Notes under the pieces: generated by a model | The model's database searches: none | The model's input: only the letters and a program-made list of their open reading frames with translations | What the model was told of the DNA's origin: nothing | Position numbers and translations under genes: made by a program | Part shown: piece by piece, positions 37,124 through 45,750 of the stretch | How positions within the stretch are numbered: the stretch's first letter is position 1 | Layout of the letters: every line of letters begins with the position of its first letter | From: Clostridia bacterium | GTDB lineage: Bacteria; Bacillota; Clostridia; Oscillospirales; CAG-272 | NCBI GenBank assembly: GCA_017453005.1 | Contig: JAFTKY010000069.1 | Location: 1 to 46,602, forward strand | Reading direction: 5' to 3' | DNA: 46,602 bases

Positions 37124-37621
37124 TTATCGTTCAATTTCAAAATTTACCGAGCCCGTGAAGCTCAAAAACACGAAAACACCCTTGAGGGGAGTAAGAAATC
37201 TCGGAAATCTTCCGATGGGCTTGCGAAGCTGCTCTATGAGCTTGTCGTATTCCTTTCTCTGGTCGTCCATGTCTCCCGTGAGCACGAAAACGCGGCGGTC
37301 GCTTATCTTTCCGTCCGCCTGCTTTTCGCGGTTTTCGTAGCAGAGGGTAAATACTATTTTGTCCGTGGTGACGTCGTCCAATGCCTGCATTGTTTCGTCA
37401 AGGGTCAGGTGCTTGCCGCCCGTGATGTTTTCAAGATTGCCAAATGAGATAAGAGCGCCGTCCTCAAAAACCGTGACCGTGAGCGGATATGCCGGCATAT
37501 TCTCGTTTGGATAAACAAGCTCGCAAAAATCCTCGCCCTTGGCGGTTTGGTCGTATATGACCTTGCTGCCGAATTTGGGGTAATTTTTTTGCAAAAGACT
37601 TACAAAATCCTGGATAGTCAT
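37124..37621 (-). CDS. Uncharacterised protein of 165 residues
   Basis: I do not recognise this protein. It is soluble, has no signal peptide or membrane segment, and looks alpha/beta, with an N-terminal helix (TIQDFVSLLQKNYP), a strand pair around YPLTVTVFEDGALISFG and a mostly polar C-terminal half. I chose the ATG at 37619-37621 because AAAGGAG lies 7 bases upstream; an ATG two codons earlier overlaps the glycosylase stop as ATGA but sits too close to the ribosome binding site. Middle gene of the ogg-unknown-HAD group. Confidence 0.78.
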   Translation of the reverse strand: MTIQDFVSLLQKNYPKFGSKVIYDQTAKGEDFCELVYPNENMPAYPLTVTVFEDGALISFGNLENITGGKHLTLDETMQALDDVTTDKIVFTLCYENREKQADGKISDRRVFVLTGDMDDQRKEYDKLIEQLRKPIGRFPRFLTPLKGVFVFLSFTGSVNFEIER

Positions 37622-37623
37622 AA

Positions 37624-38547
37624 TCATTCTCCTTTACTGCTTTGCAAATATCTCTCGTAATAGAAAAGATATTGCTGTGCGACCCCTGCGTACTCACCGA
37701 GGCTTTCGGGGGAAAAGTCCTCGTCGAAATATTTGAGCAGCACCTTTTTTATCCATACGTCGACGGGAAACGCGTCAAGCTTTGCGTGACCGAAAAGCAG
37801 GGCGCAGGACGCCACCTTCGGGCCAACTCCGCATATTTTACACAGCTCGTCAAGGGCTGCCTTGGTCTCCATGCCGTCAATATCGGCAAGTACCGTCTGC
37901 CCCGACAAAACACGCTGTGCCGCGTCGTAAATGTACTTTGCACGGAAGCCCGTCTTGAGCACTCGCAGCCCGTCCTCGCCAAGATTTACAAGGCTCTCGG
38001 GGGTGGGGAAGGAATACGTCGCACCGACAACGCTTTTGTGCGCTGTTGCCACGTGCCTCTCCATGCCGCTGACGTCACACTCAACGCCGCATTTAGCGGA
38101 AAGCGACGAGATAAGCCCCTTTATGCGCGGGATGTTGTTGTTTTGCGAGATGATAAACGAGCAAAGCGCCTCCCACGGGTCCTGACGGAGAATGCGTATG
38201 CCGGAGCTCTTTTTCACCGCATCGGCAAGCGCGGGATTTTTTGAGAGGGAGAGAATGCTCGAATTTATTTCTGAATAGTCGCGGTCAAGCCCGAAGTAGA
38301 CCTTCCACAGCGAATTGAATTCATCCTCGTTGGTGTTATACACGTAGATGCAGTCGCCATCCTTGGCAACGGATATGTACTTGCCGTGCGCGACGCCCGA
38401 AAACTGACATTCGTGACGGCTGTCCTCCACCCGGTCAAAGCGGAAGGACTGCCCGCAGTCAAATACGAGCTCGGGAGAGAAATGCTCAACACCCGAGAGC
38501 TTTACTGCCTTTATTTTATTTTCGCAAAGAGTTTTTTCAAAAATCAT
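37624..38547 (-). CDS. ogg: 8-oxoguanine DNA glycosylase, OGG1 type
   Basis: The product is 307 residues. It removes 8-oxoguanine from DNA and cuts the strand by beta-elimination. The helix-hairpin-helix GPD region reads ICGVGPKVASCALL, then AFPVDVWIKKVL: Lys244 is the Schiff-base lysine (equivalent to Lys249 of human OGG1) and Asp263 the catalytic Asp. The N-terminal OGG domain has FDCGQSFRFDR, and SFIISQNNNIPRI matches the DNA-contact segment with the Asn cluster. Start ATG follows AAAGGA. First gene of a three-gene minus-strand group. Confidence 0.93.
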   Translation of the reverse strand: MIFEKTLCENKIKAVKLSGVEHFSPELVFDCGQSFRFDRVEDSRHECQFSGVAHGKYISVAKDGDCIYVYNTNEDEFNSLWKVYFGLDRDYSEINSSILSLSKNPALADAVKKSSGIRILRQDPWEALCSFIISQNNNIPRIKGLISSLSAKCGVECDVSGMERHVATAHKSVVGATYSFPTPESLVNLGEDGLRVLKTGFRAKYIYDAAQRVLSGQTVLADIDGMETKAALDELCKICGVGPKVASCALLFGHAKLDAFPVDVWIKKVLLKYFDEDFSPESLGEYAGVAQQYLFYYERYLQSSKGE

Positions 38548-38566
38548 AAAATTAGTCCTTTACCAC

Positions 38567-38596
38567 TTGCAAAATATATATCCCGTATGTTATAAT
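38567..38596 (+). promoter_or_regulatory. Sigma-A promoter of the DUF6062-type gene
   Basis: TTGCAA at 38567-38572 and TATAAT at 38591-38596 are separated by 18 bases. The box overlaps the divergent ogg promoter region, so the two may compete for polymerase. Confidence 0.65.
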
Positions 38597-38605
38597 TATA
38601 ATAAT

Positions 38606-38634
38606 ATTATAACATGTAAAAAAGGGTTAGTCAA
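38606..38634 (-). promoter_or_regulatory. Sigma-A promoter of the ogg group
   Basis: On the minus strand TTGACT (38629-38634) and TATAAT (38606-38611) are separated by 17 bases. Transcription would start near 38599, inside the opposing promoter. Confidence 0.75.
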
Positions 38635-38655
38635 TCCCGAAAAGGAGTGAATTTT

Positions 38656-39354
38656 TTGGAACAGATATATACGATACCCGTCAACGAGGCGTTTGAGGCG
38701 TGCAGAGATGACAAATCCTGCGGATGTCCCTTCTGCCGTCTTTATAATAAGCTTGAGGGGGACGAGCTTGACCTTATTCTCGGTGCGTCCATGATGGAGC
38801 CCGACGTCCGCATCAAGACAAACAAGCAGGGCTTTTGCCGCACGCATTACGATATGATGTTCGTGCGCAAGAACCGTCTTGGAATGGCGTTGACGCTTGA
38901 AAGCCACCTTGAGGAGCTAAAGCAGGAGATTCGCGACAAGGGACTTGGCGGCGGACAGGGCAACAAGCCCATAAAGAGAATTTCCGCGCTTGAGGGGTCA
39001 TGCTACGTCTGCGGACGAATTCAATTCAATTTCAATAACATGGTCGACACTGCAGTGCTTTTGTGGGAGTCGGACGAGGAGTTTGTAAAAAAGCTCAAGG
39101 CGCAGCCGTATTTTTGTCTGCCTCATTACAGAATGCTTTTGGAGCAGGGACAGCGCCGTCTTTCCAAAAAGCAGATGCAGGAATTTTCCGCGCAGTGCTC
39201 GGAGGTGGTTGAGAAATATCTGGACGAGCTTTCGGGTGACGTTTCTTGGTTTTGCAAGAAGTTTGATTACCGCTACGACGAGGAGCCGTGGTATAATTCC
39301 AAGGATTCCGTGGAGCGCGCGATTAAGTTTTTAAGAGCGGATTTGCATAAATGA
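38656..39354 (+). CDS. DUF6062-type cysteine-motif protein
   Basis: The product is 232 residues and probably starts with TTG at 38656, since AAAGGAG at 38641-38647 would overlap the alternative GTG at 38647. It has CPFCRLY near residue 25, GFCRTHYDMMF, CYVCGR near the middle and YFCLPHYRMLL, a set of paired Cys/His motifs that look like one or two metal sites. The pattern matches the DUF6062 family of Clostridia as I recall it; the function is unknown. Soluble, cytoplasmic. Followed by a repeat element, so probably monocistronic. Confidence 0.82.
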   Translation: MEQIYTIPVNEAFEACRDDKSCGCPFCRLYNKLEGDELDLILGASMMEPDVRIKTNKQGFCRTHYDMMFVRKNRLGMALTLESHLEELKQEIRDKGLGGGQGNKPIKRISALEGSCYVCGRIQFNFNNMVDTAVLLWESDEEFVKKLKAQPYFCLPHYRMLLEQGQRRLSKKQMQEFSAQCSEVVEKYLDELSGDVSWFCKKFDYRYDEEPWYNSKDSVERAIKFLRADLHK

Positions 39355-39735
39355 TCTCTTTGTTACTTTTTGGCATCAGCCCCAAAAAGTAACCAAAAAA
39401 GACCGCAAAAGTGAGGGAGGTTGCGATTCCTCCCTCACTTTTGAAACCTGCACTTTTGCTGGCAAAAGTGCGCCGAAGCATAGCGAAGGCAACCCCACAC
39501 AAACGCCTACTTGGTTACCCTTCGTGGCAGTTAAGACGGGGCGGCTGTTAAACTTCACCTATACAGACGAGTTTGCTTGCAAACTCGCGGGAGAGGGGTG
39601 TTTCTTAAGAGGGGAGAGGGTCGTCCGTTTTGCGACGCAAAATTTTTTCGGCAGAAAAAATAGGACACGCGCCACTCTTAAGCGGCGTTTTTTGGTCACT
39701 TTTTGCCGCTGTTGGCAAAAAGCGACAAAGAAAAA
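39355..39735 (+). repeat. Dispersed intergenic repeat, copy C (composite, hairpin-rich)
   Basis: This 380-base gap holds no gene. It is bounded by related hairpins in opposite order: 39362-39373 with 39382-39393 (GTTACTTTTTGG arm) and near 39695-39730 (TCACTTTTTGCC arm). Inside are stems 39406-39420/39429-39443 (15 bp), 39450-39459/39462-39471, 39568-39576/39579-39587, and the CTTAAGAG (39604) and CTCTTAAG (39675) pair. The right half shares TTTCTTAAGAGGGGAG and CTCTTAAGCGGCGTTTT with copies A and B. Confidence 0.75.
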
Positions 39736-39750
39736 GAAAGGAAAACAACA

Positions 39751-40311
39751 ATGATAGATTTACTCGATTTACATAAACAATTTTTACTCACGCACATCAA
39801 AGAGGGCGACGTAGTCGTAGACTTCACCATGGGTAACGGTCACGACACTGAATTTCTGTCAAAGACGGTTGGCGAGAGCGGTCACGTCTACGCCTTCGAC
39901 ATTCAACAGTCGGCGGTGGACTCTACCAAGAGAAACCTCGAAGCCGCAGGCTGTCCGCAAAATTACACCTTGATATGCGACTCCCACCACAACGTAAAAA
40001 ATTACGTCAAATGCAAAATAAGAGGCGGCATGTTCAACCTCGGCTGGCTCCCCGGCGGTGACAAATCCATCACCACCATGCGAGAGACCACGATGCCCGC
40101 TATTGAGGCGGCTATTGACCTGCTTGACTCCGACGCGATACTCAATATAGCCGTCTATCCCGGTCATCCCGAGGGAGACGCGGAAGGCAAAATGATAGAG
40201 GAATATCTTTCCTCGCTTTCGCGCTTTAAGGTCTGCGCTACCAAGGTCAAGATAGTCAACTCCGAGACCTCCCCCTATTTCTTTATGATCGAAACCAAGA
40301 AAAAGCCCTGA
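39751..40311 (+). CDS. mnmM: tRNA (mnm5s2U34)-methyltransferase MnmM (YtqB family)
   Basis: The product is 186 residues and belongs to the SAM-dependent methyltransferase family once called putative rRNA methylase. MnmM (YtqB) of Bacillus adds the last methyl group of the mnm5 modification at the wobble uridine of tRNA. SAM motif I is VVDFTMGNGHD (residues 22-32); the acidic motif II is YAFDIQ; the family block FNLGWLPGGDKSITT and IAVYPGHPEG follow. Start ATG has GAAAGGAAA upstream; an in-frame extension from 39703 runs into the repeat element and is rejected. VanY-like gene follows after 15 bases. Confidence 0.88.
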   Translation: MIDLLDLHKQFLLTHIKEGDVVVDFTMGNGHDTEFLSKTVGESGHVYAFDIQQSAVDSTKRNLEAAGCPQNYTLICDSHHNVKNYVKCKIRGGMFNLGWLPGGDKSITTMRETTMPAIEAAIDLLDSDAILNIAVYPGHPEGDAEGKMIEEYLSSLSRFKVCATKVKIVNSETSPYFFMIETKKKP

Positions 40312-40326
40312 AAAAGAGGATAACAC

Positions 40327-41142
40327 ATGAAAGAACTGAACATTGCCAAAAAACCTTTTATTATATCCGCCGCCGTCTTCGTCCTCGCACTCGCCTTTGC
40401 GTTCACGCTCGGATTTGTAATACGCGGTTGCGACGTCACACCCCCGAAAACCTACACCACAGAGGACTTTACGTATATGAGCGACATATCTTCGGTCAAG
40501 GACATACTCAACACCACAAATGAAAAATATCTGCTGCTCGTCAACAAGAAAAACCCGCTTGGCGAGACGTACGCTCCCGAAAGCGTAATTGACGTTGACA
40601 AGGCATACACACTCTACGAAAAAGGCGTTCAGCTTGAGAGCGCGACCGCGCAGGCGGCAATCGCTATGATAAACGAAATGCGCGCACAGGGCATAGACAA
40701 CGTCTATATCACGAGCGGCTACCGCGACTACGCGTACCAGAAAAAGCTTTTCGACAATTATATGTACGCCGAATGGCAAAAGGACAAGACCCTCACCGAG
40801 GCAGAGCGCGAGGAGAAGGTTCGACAGTATTCCGCATATCCCGGCGAGAGCGAGCACCAGTCGGGGCTTTGCGTTGACTTTTTCGTCGCTCCCGGCATGA
40901 GCGAGCTTGTAAACTACGGCTCGGAGACCGAAAAGACCAACGATATCGGCTTTGCCGAGACGGAGGCTTTTGAATGGCTGAAGGAAAACGCCCACAAATT
41001 TGGCTTTATTCTCCGTTATCCCGACGGAAAGGAAGGCGAAACGGGCTACTCCTACGAATCATGGCACTATCGCTTCGTAGGCATTGACGCAGCAACCAAA
41101 ATCCACGAATCGGGCAAGACCCTTGAGGGCTGGCTTGAATAA
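40327..41142 (+). CDS. D-alanyl-D-alanine carboxypeptidase, M15/VanY family
   Basis: The product is 271 residues with one N-terminal membrane segment (about residues 10-33), so the catalytic domain faces outward as a membrane-anchored enzyme. M15 motifs are SGYRDYAYQ (130-138), the zinc ligands His177 and Asp184 in ESEHQSGLCVDF, and Glu244 with His247 in ESWHYRF. It trims the terminal D-Ala of peptidoglycan stem peptides. Nothing nearby suggests a vancomycin cluster, so a wall-maintenance role is likelier than resistance. Cotranscribed with mnmM by spacing. Confidence 0.92.
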   Translation: MKELNIAKKPFIISAAVFVLALAFAFTLGFVIRGCDVTPPKTYTTEDFTYMSDISSVKDILNTTNEKYLLLVNKKNPLGETYAPESVIDVDKAYTLYEKGVQLESATAQAAIAMINEMRAQGIDNVYITSGYRDYAYQKKLFDNYMYAEWQKDKTLTEAEREEKVRQYSAYPGESEHQSGLCVDFFVAPGMSELVNYGSETEKTNDIGFAETEAFEWLKENAHKFGFILRYPDGKEGETGYSYESWHYRFVGIDAATKIHESGKTLEGWLE

Positions 41143-41160
41143 CGGTGAACATCTGATCAC

Positions 41161-41188
41161 AAAAAGCACGGTGAAAACCGTGCTTTTT
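41161..41188. terminator. Bidirectional terminator between vanY-like and LRR genes
   Basis: Stem AAAAAGCACGGT (41161-41172) pairs with ACCGTGCTTTTT (41177-41188) around a GAAA tetraloop. A/T runs on both flanks let it serve both convergent genes. Confidence 0.9.
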
Positions 41189-41199
41189 GCTTTAGTGGG

Positions 41200-44100
41200 T
41201 TAACTTTCTGTGTTTTCCTCGGAGCCTGTATATCCCCAAACTACGGGGATCTTATCGGGGTTCCACGAGGTTTGGTTCCATGCCACGTAGAACCAGCCTG
41301 CAGGCTTTTGCTCTGCTTCACAGTATATAGTAAGGTTGGGGCAACCGAGGATGGAGTTCTGCTCGATTGTGAGCACGCTTTTTGGGATTATCAGGGTTTC
41401 CAATGTCGTACACTCCTTAAACGCTTCTTTCTTTATTGTGACGAGCGAGCTTGGCAGATTTATCTGCTCGAGAGACGTACATCCGTAGAAAGCACATTCT
41501 CCTATCGCTGTAATCGTATCGGGAAGCTGTATCTCGGTTATACTTGTCAGACCGTAGAACGCACCTTGGCCGATGCTTGCCACGGGCTCGGTAATAATCA
41601 CCTTCGTGACCTCCTCACCGTTGCAGTAGAGCTTGCCCGCAATAGTGGCGGGATTAGAGCACGGTCCGCTATAGCCTGTAGATCTGGCAAACGAGATTGT
41701 TACCCATTCGTTTATATCGCTTACGTGTACCTCCGTTATGGGACAGCCCTTGAACGCATCGGAGCCTACGGACATATTACCCGATTCAAATGTCACCTTT
41801 GAGAGCGACTTGCAGGAGGCAAAGGCGCTTGTCGCAACAATTGACACGCTGTCTCCGAAATTAACCGACTTGAGTGATTTGAATCCACTGACAAGATCGG
41901 AGGTTAGGGTTATGCGCTTGCCGATAAGCTTGAGCTCGCTAACGCCGCCCTTGTTGAGATATTTACCCTCCAGAAGATGAGTGGGTACGGTAAGGCTCGG
42001 ATAGTAGCCGTACTTTAAGGAGGATTCCTGTATATCCGTGACCGTTTCCGGGATGATAAGCTCCTTGATTCCCAATTTGTTCAATATGGCGTATGATCCT
42101 ATTTTTGTTGTGCCGTAAGGAATCTCAAGGGTGTCGCCAAGGAGATCTCCGCCAATATATACCTCATTGGTCACGTAGGTGGGATTGGCAGTTTCATTGC
42201 CAAAGTCAATGGACAAAAACTGAGCGATGTCGGGAATATAGACGGCGTCAAGAGTACATTCGTAAAATGCATTTCGTCCGATAGAGGTTATATTTGAATT
42301 TAACGTAATGCTCTTGAGATCCACGCAACGGGCAAATGCAAATTGGCTTATTTCCGTGACGTCATCGGGGATTACAAGATGCTCGACCAGCTCACCGTTT
42401 GCATATATGTGCGTTTCGGGACGAACCGAGAACGTGTAATGATCACATATCCAATCTATGCCCAAGAATACGGATATATCGGATACGTAGATGCTCAGCG
42501 GAGAATAATCCGAGCCCTTTGAAAAGACGTCGCATTCGTCTACAACCGTAACAGAGTCTCCCAAATATAGAGCTGACAGCTTGGGACAGTTATAAAAGCA
42601 TCTGGACGGGATAACGCTTAGCCCATTGCCTGTGGATGCCTCTTGAAGCAGGTCGCAGCCATCGAATGCATACGAGCCCAGGCTCACGACTGAATCGGGA
42701 AGGAATACCGACACAAGCGAATCACAGTCCTTGAATGCATATCCGCCTATAGAATTCAGACCGTGTCCGAAGTCTACTGCTTGCAGAGATTTGCATCCTA
42801 TAAACGCGTTGGCTCCGATGCTTGTAACGCTGTCGGGGATAACAACGCTTGTAATGCTCGCGCTCTTGAACGTATAGTCACCTATTTTAGTAATGCCGTC
42901 TGGGATGACCAGATCCTTTACAAGCTCTCCGTTAACGTAAAGGTCGTGCGCATACTGCAACGGATTTGATTCAAAATCCGATTCGATCCAGGTTACAAGG
43001 TCTGTGATATGGACCTCTGCAAGAGCATAGCAATCCTGAAACGCGCAGGCTTCTATGCTTGATATAGAATCTGCGAATGTAACGGATACAAGAGAAGAGA
43101 AGCCTTCAAACATGGCGTAGCTGACACTGTCTCCAAAAATCGTAACATGCTCGATCGACGCAGGGATAACGTAGGATTTGGTCCTTCTGTCTCCGTTGAC
43201 TAAATACGATTGGTTGACGGTTTTTAATTCATATGTTCCGGTATTGCCTCCGAAAATGTAACCCATCGGGTATTGTACGCCGTCCCTGTCACTGATCTTT
43301 ACGGGAAGAGATATGGATTGGATAGCGGGGCAGTTGTAGAACGCATGATATCTTATGCTATCAATCTTCCCGGAGATATAAACGGTCGTAAGAGCGGTAC
43401 ATTCATCAAAAGCATATTCTCCGATTGTTGTGACGCCGTCCGGAATCGTCACACTCACGAGTGTAGTGTTATTGTAGAACGCGCCCGAGGTTATACCGTA
43501 CTTTTCTCCATTGAAATCGGATGGCAAAGTAAGAATAGCTTCATTTTCGTTATATGAGACGAGGCGATTGACCTCACCGTCGTAAAACAAGTAATCTCCG
43601 TATGTTACAAGCTTGCTGTCGCCCGTGTGGACCTCTGCTGCGTAATACGCTATACCTCCGTTTTGATCCGAACCGGGATATATTCTCAAATCGGAATGGT
43701 CTATAACCTCTACAAGCTTGTAGCATCCAAGGAAGGCGCTTTCCCCTATTTTGTTTACGGTCGATGGGACTGTTACAGAAATCAAATTTCTGCAATACGC
43801 AAACGCGTACTGTGATATTTCAGTTGTGCCGTCCGGAATGGCAATAGCTTCAAGACTGCTGCAATAGGAGAATGCAAAGTCCCCTATGCTTGTTATAGCG
43901 GAGCTAAGGTTAATGTTTGTGAGAGCGTAATTCTTTCTAAAGGCTTCGCTGCCTATCGCGGTAACGCCGTCACCTACGGTGATATTGTTCAGGGAATAAC
44001 AAGAAGTGAATGCCGCCATGGGAATTTCTCCGACAATACCCTCAAGATTGATGTGCTCAAGCAATTTACAGAATCCAAATGCATATTCACCGATGGTTGT

Positions 44101-45750
44101 GAGGGTGGAAGAGGTAGATACGGTTTTCAGTGAAGAGCAACCGTAAAAGGCATTTTTGCCAATTGACTTTATATTCGCAATTCCGTCACAAACAAACTCG
44201 GTCAGAGAGGTGCAATTAGAAAAGGCGTTATCGTTAATGTGCGTCAGCTTTTCATGGAAGGTTATGCTTTTTAACGCGTTATTTTTAGAAACGGCGTTAG
44301 TAGCAATAACCACAGTGTCGGGATGTATCTCCAGCGTATCCGTCGTTACGCCGGCGGCGCTTATGAGGGCATGATAGGGATTTTCGAGGTTTCCGAGATA
44401 CCTTGCGCCGTTGTACTCATTAAAGGATATAGTGTCGGAGTCAAAGGCGGCGTTACCGATGCTTGTGACGGTCGAGGGGATGAGCAGTTCGGTTACCGTA
44501 CAGCCCAAAAATGCGTGATCTCCAATGGTTGTAACGCACGAGGAAATTGATAGCTTGAGCGTTTCGCAATACTCAAATGCGCTTTTCCAGATACATGTAA
44601 CGGACGAAGGAATTAAAATTTCCGGTATTTTGGATCCTGCAAAAGCCCGCTGGCTAATACTTGTCAACGTGTTGGGAAGCACAACCGACGTAATAGAAGT
44701 GCATCCCTCAAACGCGCCCACGGGGATGGATTCTCCGCCCGTGATTATTACTGTCTTGAGCGACTCGGGGATTACCGATGCGTCGGCGTCCTCGGATAAG
44801 CTGAAATAATACGGGAGTGGATGGTCCATGAAGGGTAGGGTGATGCTTGTAAGATTATTACAGCCCTCAAAAACACCGCGTCCTATGCTCGTTATAGTGT
44901 CGGGTATAACAATGCTCGTAATACCCGTGTTTGCAAACGCACCGTCAGCGATGGCTGTGACGGGATAGCCGTTGTGCGAGGACGGGATAAGAACGTCAAC
45001 GTCAGTTGAAAAGCCTATTCCCGTGACCTTGTACGCCTGCTCGTCTATCATAGACGTGTAATCAAGTTTTGAGCAGCCGCATACGGCGCAGGTGGTGTTT
45101 TGCTTTTCGGTAAAGTCGTGGTCTGCGTAATCGTATCCCTCCGCACATCTGGGACATTCCTTCCAGTGCTTTGCCGAGGACGAGCGATATACTGAGGAAT
45201 CCAGGTGACCGAGCATGGGAGAAATTTCAAACGAGCATACCGTACAGAGAACGGGCTCGGTACATACGGTAGTATTGTTCGGCGTATGAGCCAGCATAGC
45301 TATCGTCTTTTGAGCTACCGTTTCTCCGCAGGCGGTACAGCGCTCGTAGGAAAGGCCCTCGGCGGTACAGCTCGGCGGCGTGGAAATAACGATCTCCGTT
45401 ATTTCGTGAGTGCAGTCAATCGGCGGCTCGGTGGGTATCTCCGTGGGACGCTCGGTAGGAGCTGACGTTGGTGCTTCCGTTGGGACCTGTATGATGCCTT
45501 CCGTCGGTTTTTCCGTAGGCGGCTCGAGAAAAGAGTGTGTCGGAGCTTCGGTGGGTGCACCGGGGAGCTCGTTATCTGCGAAATACATTGCGGCGGGTAT
45601 GGAGAGCGGTATCGCGAGAAGCAGCACCGCCGCGATGATTATAATTCTCTTGCGCCAGGGGTTGATTGCTCTTTTGTTGGATGCGGCTATGAGGTCGTCA
45701 CCGACCATACCTATTGCATCAAGAAGCTTGTAGATGTCCTTGTCCTTCAT
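41200..45750 (-). CDS. Membrane-anchored LRR (BspA-type) protein, putative anti-sigma or sensor
   Basis: The product is 1,516 residues. Order: cytoplasmic residues 1-35 (IYKLLDAIGMVGDDLIAAS, then basic PWRKR), one membrane segment (about 36-57), a Pro/Thr/Glu stalk with repeated PTEAPT or PTERPT (about 64-110), Cys/His repeats (about 113-235, three or four units) and BspA-type leucine-rich repeats to near residue 1,500 (ITSIGxxAFxxCxxLxxIxIPDSV). The end, AEQKPAGWFYVAWN then VVWGY, is typical of BspA-like proteins. The N-terminal helix with an AIGxxxDDLI motif before a basic-then-hydrophobic stretch is common in Clostridia proteins encoded after ECF sigma genes, hence the anti-sigma guess; no zinc-binding anti-sigma motif is present. 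The start codon overlaps the sigma stop (ATGA), indicating coupling. Confidence 0.88.
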   Translation of the reverse strand: MKDKDIYKLLDAIGMVGDDLIAASNKRAINPWRKRIIIIAAVLLLAIPLSIPAAMYFADNELPGAPTEAPTHSFLEPPTEKPTEGIIQVPTEAPTSAPTERPTEIPTEPPIDCTHEITEIVISTPPSCTAEGLSYERCTACGETVAQKTIAMLAHTPNNTTVCTEPVLCTVCSFEISPMLGHLDSSVYRSSSAKHWKECPRCAEGYDYADHDFTEKQNTTCAVCGCSKLDYTSMIDEQAYKVTGIGFSTDVDVLIPSSHNGYPVTAIADGAFANTGITSIVIPDTITSIGRGVFEGCNNLTSITLPFMDHPLPYYFSLSEDADASVIPESLKTVIITGGESIPVGAFEGCTSITSVVLPNTLTSISQRAFAGSKIPEILIPSSVTCIWKSAFEYCETLKLSISSCVTTIGDHAFLGCTVTELLIPSTVTSIGNAAFDSDTISFNEYNGARYLGNLENPYHALISAAGVTTDTLEIHPDTVVIATNAVSKNNALKSITFHEKLTHINDNAFSNCTSLTEFVCDGIANIKSIGKNAFYGCSSLKTVSTSSTLTTIGEYAFGFCKLLEHINLEGIVGEIPMAAFTSCYSLNNITVGDGVTAIGSEAFRKNYALTNINLSSAITSIGDFAFSYCSSLEAIAIPDGTTEISQYAFAYCRNLISVTVPSTVNKIGESAFLGCYKLVEVIDHSDLRIYPGSDQNGGIAYYAAEVHTGDSKLVTYGDYLFYDGEVNRLVSYNENEAILTLPSDFNGEKYGITSGAFYNNTTLVSVTIPDGVTTIGEYAFDECTALTTVYISGKIDSIRYHAFYNCPAIQSISLPVKISDRDGVQYPMGYIFGGNTGTYELKTVNQSYLVNGDRRTKSYVIPASIEHVTIFGDSVSYAMFEGFSSLVSVTFADSISSIEACAFQDCYALAEVHITDLVTWIESDFESNPLQYAHDLYVNGELVKDLVIPDGITKIGDYTFKSASITSVVIPDSVTSIGANAFIGCKSLQAVDFGHGLNSIGGYAFKDCDSLVSVFLPDSVVSLGSYAFDGCDLLQEASTGNGLSVIPSRCFYNCPKLSALYLGDSVTVVDECDVFSKGSDYSPLSIYVSDISVFLGIDWICDHYTFSVRPETHIYANGELVEHLVIPDDVTEISQFAFARCVDLKSITLNSNITSIGRNAFYECTLDAVYIPDIAQFLSIDFGNETANPTYVTNEVYIGGDLLGDTLEIPYGTTKIGSYAILNKLGIKELIIPETVTDIQESSLKYGYYPSLTVPTHLLEGKYLNKGGVSELKLIGKRITLTSDLVSGFKSLKSVNFGDSVSIVATSAFASCKSLSKVTFESGNMSVGSDAFKGCPITEVHVSDINEWVTISFARSTGYSGPCSNPATIAGKLYCNGEEVTKVIITEPVASIGQGAFYGLTSITEIQLPDTITAIGECAFYGCTSLEQINLPSSLVTIKKEAFKECTTLETLIIPKSVLTIEQNSILGCPNLTIYCEAEQKPAGWFYVAWNQTSWNPDKIPVVWGYTGSEENTES

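Noticed and set aside
39859..40995. A 378-residue minus-strand frame opposite mnmM and the vanY-like gene
   Set aside because: It covers parts of two genes with clear catalytic motifs on the plus strand.
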